From contig VGMB01000108.1 in assembly GCA_016866585.1 (NCBI GenBank), forward strand, positions 1 to 5,924: 5,924 nucleotides of DNA. Direction: 5' to 3'. The DNA comes from Chlamydiota bacterium. Its GTDB lineage: Bacteria > Chlamydiota > Chlamydiia > Chlamydiales > Rhabdochlamydiaceae. A program made the position numbers and the translations under genes. Below are positions 3,753 through 5,924 of this stretch, in pieces. The stretch's first letter is position 1. Each line of letters begins with the position of its first letter. The notes beneath the pieces were generated by a model that worked only from the letters and a program-made list of their open reading frames with translations, was not told where the DNA came from and ran no database searches.

Positions 3753-5870
3753 TTAACTTAATAGAGCTGTTTTAGTTAATTCCAAAAGCGCACTTTCATA
3801 TTTTTCTTTAATTTCGATTTCTTCCTGACTCGTAATAGCTTTCGAAGATTTCATCAATGCTTCATAACTTTCTTTTCTGCAAGTTATAATATCATTAACT
3901 TGTTTAGGATATTTTATTGTTAAAGAACTTATCCAATCCTCTCTCTGGATTAAGATGTTAGCTTTAGCATCCGGCGACATAAGCATCTGTTGAATACGAT
4001 TTTCAGCAACATTTAAATCCTCTGGAGTTATCCCACTGCATGCGAAATAAAGCATATTTTCGACATCTATTTGCAAATCAAGTCTTTCTCTCAATTTGAC
4101 AGGATATCCTAAATAAACTTCTATTTCATCTACAAAGCGTAAGCTCTCTATCTTTTGCCTAGCTATTTCTTGAAGACGATCAAGCATCCATGGACCGTGA
4201 ATCAAAAATTCAGCGAATCTTGGTAGATCGTTTTTATCAATCAACATCATTCGTTGTTGGATTCCAAGCTCAAGAACAGAAAGAGCTATACGATCCCCAC
4301 ATGTTTCAGCAGCCCCCTCAATAGTTACGAATAATTTCCATCTGAAATCCTCGTTATTTTCAGCAAGCTGCAGGTAAGACAAGATCTTTTTAGATAACCC
4401 CTCACTCCCCTCTTGTCGACTTGGTTGCATATAGCTAAGTCGCGACAGCCAATCTTGGATTGGATTTAATTTGCGGTTTATTCTTACGTATCGATATATA
4501 TTTGGATAAGTTATCTCAAAATTTACAAAACCTTTTTCATCAGCATTTTTATAAAGAAGAACGAGAGATTTATCAACTGTTTGGGATTCTTGAAATCGAC
4601 TTCTATCATTGAGAGAAAATGTAATACGAGGAGCAAGATGTCCGCGATCATTTAATTGTTCCCTTAACCGTTCTAATACCGCAAAAGAGAGTCCTGAATT
4701 TATCAGACTAACAGTAAGATACGAACTTAAATTTAATATTGAATTGGGGAGAAATTGAAGTTGATTTCCACTTAAATCAAGATTAAACAACTTTGTTAAA
4801 AAACCTATATTGTCAGGCAGGGATTGAAGTCTGTTTTTCTGTAAATTAAAAAATTGCAGATCATGCAAACTACCGATAGAATCAGGCAAAACACGTAGTT
4901 GGTTTTCACTTAAATTTAGATTGTGTAATCCTGCTAAATCTCCTATAGACTCAGGTATTGATTGAAGTTGATTTTGATTAAAGTACAAAACTTTTAAATT
5001 CGTCATACTACAAATGAAATTTGGAATCGAAGAAAATAAATTGCCGGTTAAATATAATTCCGAAAGATCAACTAAACCAGCAAAAGAATCTGGCAGTGAT
5101 TGGATTCGATTTTTAGATAATTCCAAAACTTTTAATTTACAGATACCTGTTATAGCTTTCGGTATGCTTTGTATTTGATTAGAAGTTAAATTTAATTTTT
5201 CCAAATTTTTTAAGTTTTGCATTTTTTCAATTGGCAATGAGCGAATTTGATTAAAACTCAAATCTAGATTATTTAAATTACGTAATTTACTAAAGGAATA
5301 GGGAAAATCTTGAAGCTGATTTTTGCTTAAATTAAGACATTCCAATTCACAGGTCATTTTTGCACAATCAAATATATCAGGAAGAGAATAAAGATTTAGT
5401 CTACTTAAGTCCAAATTCTTTTGAGCTGGATTTTTAATGAAATCCATAATTCTACTTGCAGCTTCCTTTTTAAACTCATCATTTTCAGCCCATTGGTTAA
5501 TCTTACTTTCTAAAGCAATATATTCTAATGATTTTAAAAGTGATTGAATCCAATCGTTTGAACCAGAACCTATTTCTCTAACAGAGATTCTCTTCTCGAA
5601 ATAACTGTGATAGACCCAGTCAATACGGGGTTTAAATTGATAAGGAAACTGCTCATAACCTTCAAGCGCAATTTGTCCTATTCCATGTCGAATAGCAACG
5701 GCTCCAAAACAAAAACTACCTATATCTATCAGCTTTTGTCTAATTTTTTTTTGAACAGCTTCTGGCAGTTTACTCATTGCATTTTTAGCTCGATCTGTTC
5801 CTTCTAATGATTGAGCATAAGCAATACTTAAAGCCCCTAAAGTACGATAATTTGTTATATCAATTGTCAT
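3753..5870 (-). CDS. LRR-NEL E3 ubiquitin-protein ligase effector (IpaH/SspH/SlrP-type)
   Basis: This 705-aa protein is predicted to move ubiquitin from a host E2 onto host targets through a Cys thioester. Residues 1-120 are a helical leader without a Sec signal. Residues 124-167 are the helical cap (INQWAENDEF, EAASRIMDFI, SLPDIF). Residues ~152-384 hold about ten LRRs of 23-24 residues (LxxLxLSxNxLQSLPxSIxxL). Residues ~385-705 match the NEL domain along its length: GLS..VLERL, PRITFSLND, then AAETCGDRIALS with catalytic C524 and partner D526, IARQKIESLRFVDEIEVYL (570-587), CSGITPEDLNVAE and IKYPKQVND. An in-frame TAA 39 bases upstream leaves ATG 5870 as the only credible start; its ribosome site is weak (GAGAGCGAG). 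It would be delivered into the host cell by type III secretion or an equivalent. The NEL assignment is strong; targets are unknown. Confidence 0.95.
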   Translation of the reverse strand: MTIDITNYRTLGALSIAYAQSLEGTDRAKNAMSKLPEAVQKKIRQKLIDIGSFCFGAVAIRHGIGQIALEGYEQFPYQFKPRIDWVYHSYFEKRISVREIGSGSNDWIQSLLKSLEYIALESKINQWAENDEFKKEAASRIMDFIKNPAQKNLDLSRLNLYSLPDIFDCAKMTCELECLNLSKNQLQDFPYSFSKLRNLNNLDLSFNQIRSLPIEKMQNLKNLEKLNLTSNQIQSIPKAITGICKLKVLELSKNRIQSLPDSFAGLVDLSELYLTGNLFSSIPNFICSMTNLKVLYFNQNQLQSIPESIGDLAGLHNLNLSENQLRVLPDSIGSLHDLQFFNLQKNRLQSLPDNIGFLTKLFNLDLSGNQLQFLPNSILNLSSYLTVSLINSGLSFAVLERLREQLNDRGHLAPRITFSLNDRSRFQESQTVDKSLVLLYKNADEKGFVNFEITYPNIYRYVRINRKLNPIQDWLSRLSYMQPSRQEGSEGLSKKILSYLQLAENNEDFRWKLFVTIEGAAETCGDRIALSVLELGIQQRMMLIDKNDLPRFAEFLIHGPWMLDRLQEIARQKIESLRFVDEIEVYLGYPVKLRERLDLQIDVENMLYFACSGITPEDLNVAENRIQQMLMSPDAKANILIQREDWISSLTIKYPKQVNDIITCRKESYEALMKSSKAITSQEEIEIKEKYESALLELTKTALLS
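3756..4718 (-). other. NEL E3 ligase domain (residues 385-705) with catalytic C524-x-D526
   Basis: The domain starts at the LRR exit (SLINSGLSFAVLERL), equivalent to the 'GNPLS..TL..L' start of IpaH NEL domains. The catalytic Cys codon is TGT at 4301-4299. The C-x-D motif reads CGD here, where the Shigella proteins I recall read CED. The FVDEIEVYL helix, the SGIT..DL segment and a charged helical end are all present, so the domain looks full length and intact. Confidence 0.93.
4719..5417 (-). repeat. Array of about ten 23-residue leucine-rich repeats in the NEL protein
   Basis: Ten tandem units start near residues 152, 176, 199, 223, 246, 269, 292, 315, 338 and 361, mostly 69 bp apart, for example NQIQSIPKAI, NRIQSLPDSF, NQLQSIPESI and NQLRVLPDSI. 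The LxxLxLxxNxLxxLPxxIxxL pattern is the longer type common in eukaryotic and ROCO-like proteins. IpaH and YopM repeats are the 20-22-residue bacterial type with LPxLP. Confidence 0.92.
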
Positions 5871-5924
5871 CTCGCTCTCTTTAGCTTTTTTAAGCTCTTT
5901 TACTGACGGTTAAAATTTTATAAA
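5871..5924 (-). promoter_or_regulatory. Leader and partial promoter region of the NEL-ligase gene
   Basis: On the minus strand, TATAAA (5922-5917) is a possible -10 element about 47 bases before the ATG; its -35 would lie outside the window. A perfect small inverted repeat, AGCTT/AAGCT with a 4-base spacer, lies at 5883-5896 within the leader and could be a weak hairpin or a binding site. There is no strong Shine-Dalgarno sequence; GAGAG is the best match. Confidence 0.35.

Noticed and set aside
5607..5807. Plus-strand open frame of 66 codons
   Set aside because: It is antisense to the N-terminal helical region of the NEL protein and of low complexity.
1..5924. CRISPR arrays, tRNA or rRNA genes
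   Set aside because: No spaced identical direct repeats, cloverleaf sequences or conserved rRNA segments were found. The regular 69-bp periodicity at 4719-5417 is explained by coding LRRs.

Overview
The window is AT-rich bacterial DNA with two large leucine-rich-repeat (LRR) genes that look like host-directed effectors, next to a nest of insertion sequences. A low-GC genome with LRR effectors of eukaryote-like repeat type, a ubiquitin-ligase domain and IS3/IS630 elements fits an amoeba-associated intracellular bacterium. A Parachlamydiaceae-type chlamydia (Protochlamydia/Neochlamydia group) is my best guess; a Legionella/Coxiella-type gammaproteobacterium is the main alternative. No housekeeping gene is present to settle this.

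Layout. (1) Bases 1-1255 are a complete IS3-family element with 26-bp imperfect terminal inverted repeats, orfA, orfB, an A7 slippery run for the usual -1 frameshift, and a perfect TATAAT inside the left end. (2) The IS3 element sits inside an IS630-family transposase gene on the minus strand. Only the N-terminal ~137 codons remain here, and the last base triplet of the IS3 element supplies the stop codon. (3) Bases 1801-3498 (+) encode a 565-aa LRR protein with three copies of a Trp-containing helical module followed by short LRR runs, ending in a tyrosine-rich tail. (4) Bases 3499-3752 are a non-coding gap between convergent genes. (5) Bases 3753-5870 (-) encode a 705-aa protein: an N-terminal helical region, one copy of the same helical module, about ten LRRs of ~23 residues, and a C-terminal NEL (novel E3 ligase, IpaH/SspH/SlrP type) domain with its catalytic C-x-D motif intact.

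How the genes relate. The two LRR genes are distant relatives placed tail to tail. Both have an N-terminal helical region with a matching Leu-Pro motif near residue 36, and both have the helical cap that precedes the LRRs in YopM and IpaH proteins. The minus-strand gene carries the ligase; the plus-strand gene has no ligase domain and instead repeats the cap-LRR unit. The likely picture is an effector island in which LRRs select host proteins, the NEL domain ubiquitinates them, and insertion sequences have been reshuffling the edge of the locus. The NEL assignment is strong, the repeated-cap architecture is well supported by the sequence, and the function and host are inferred.
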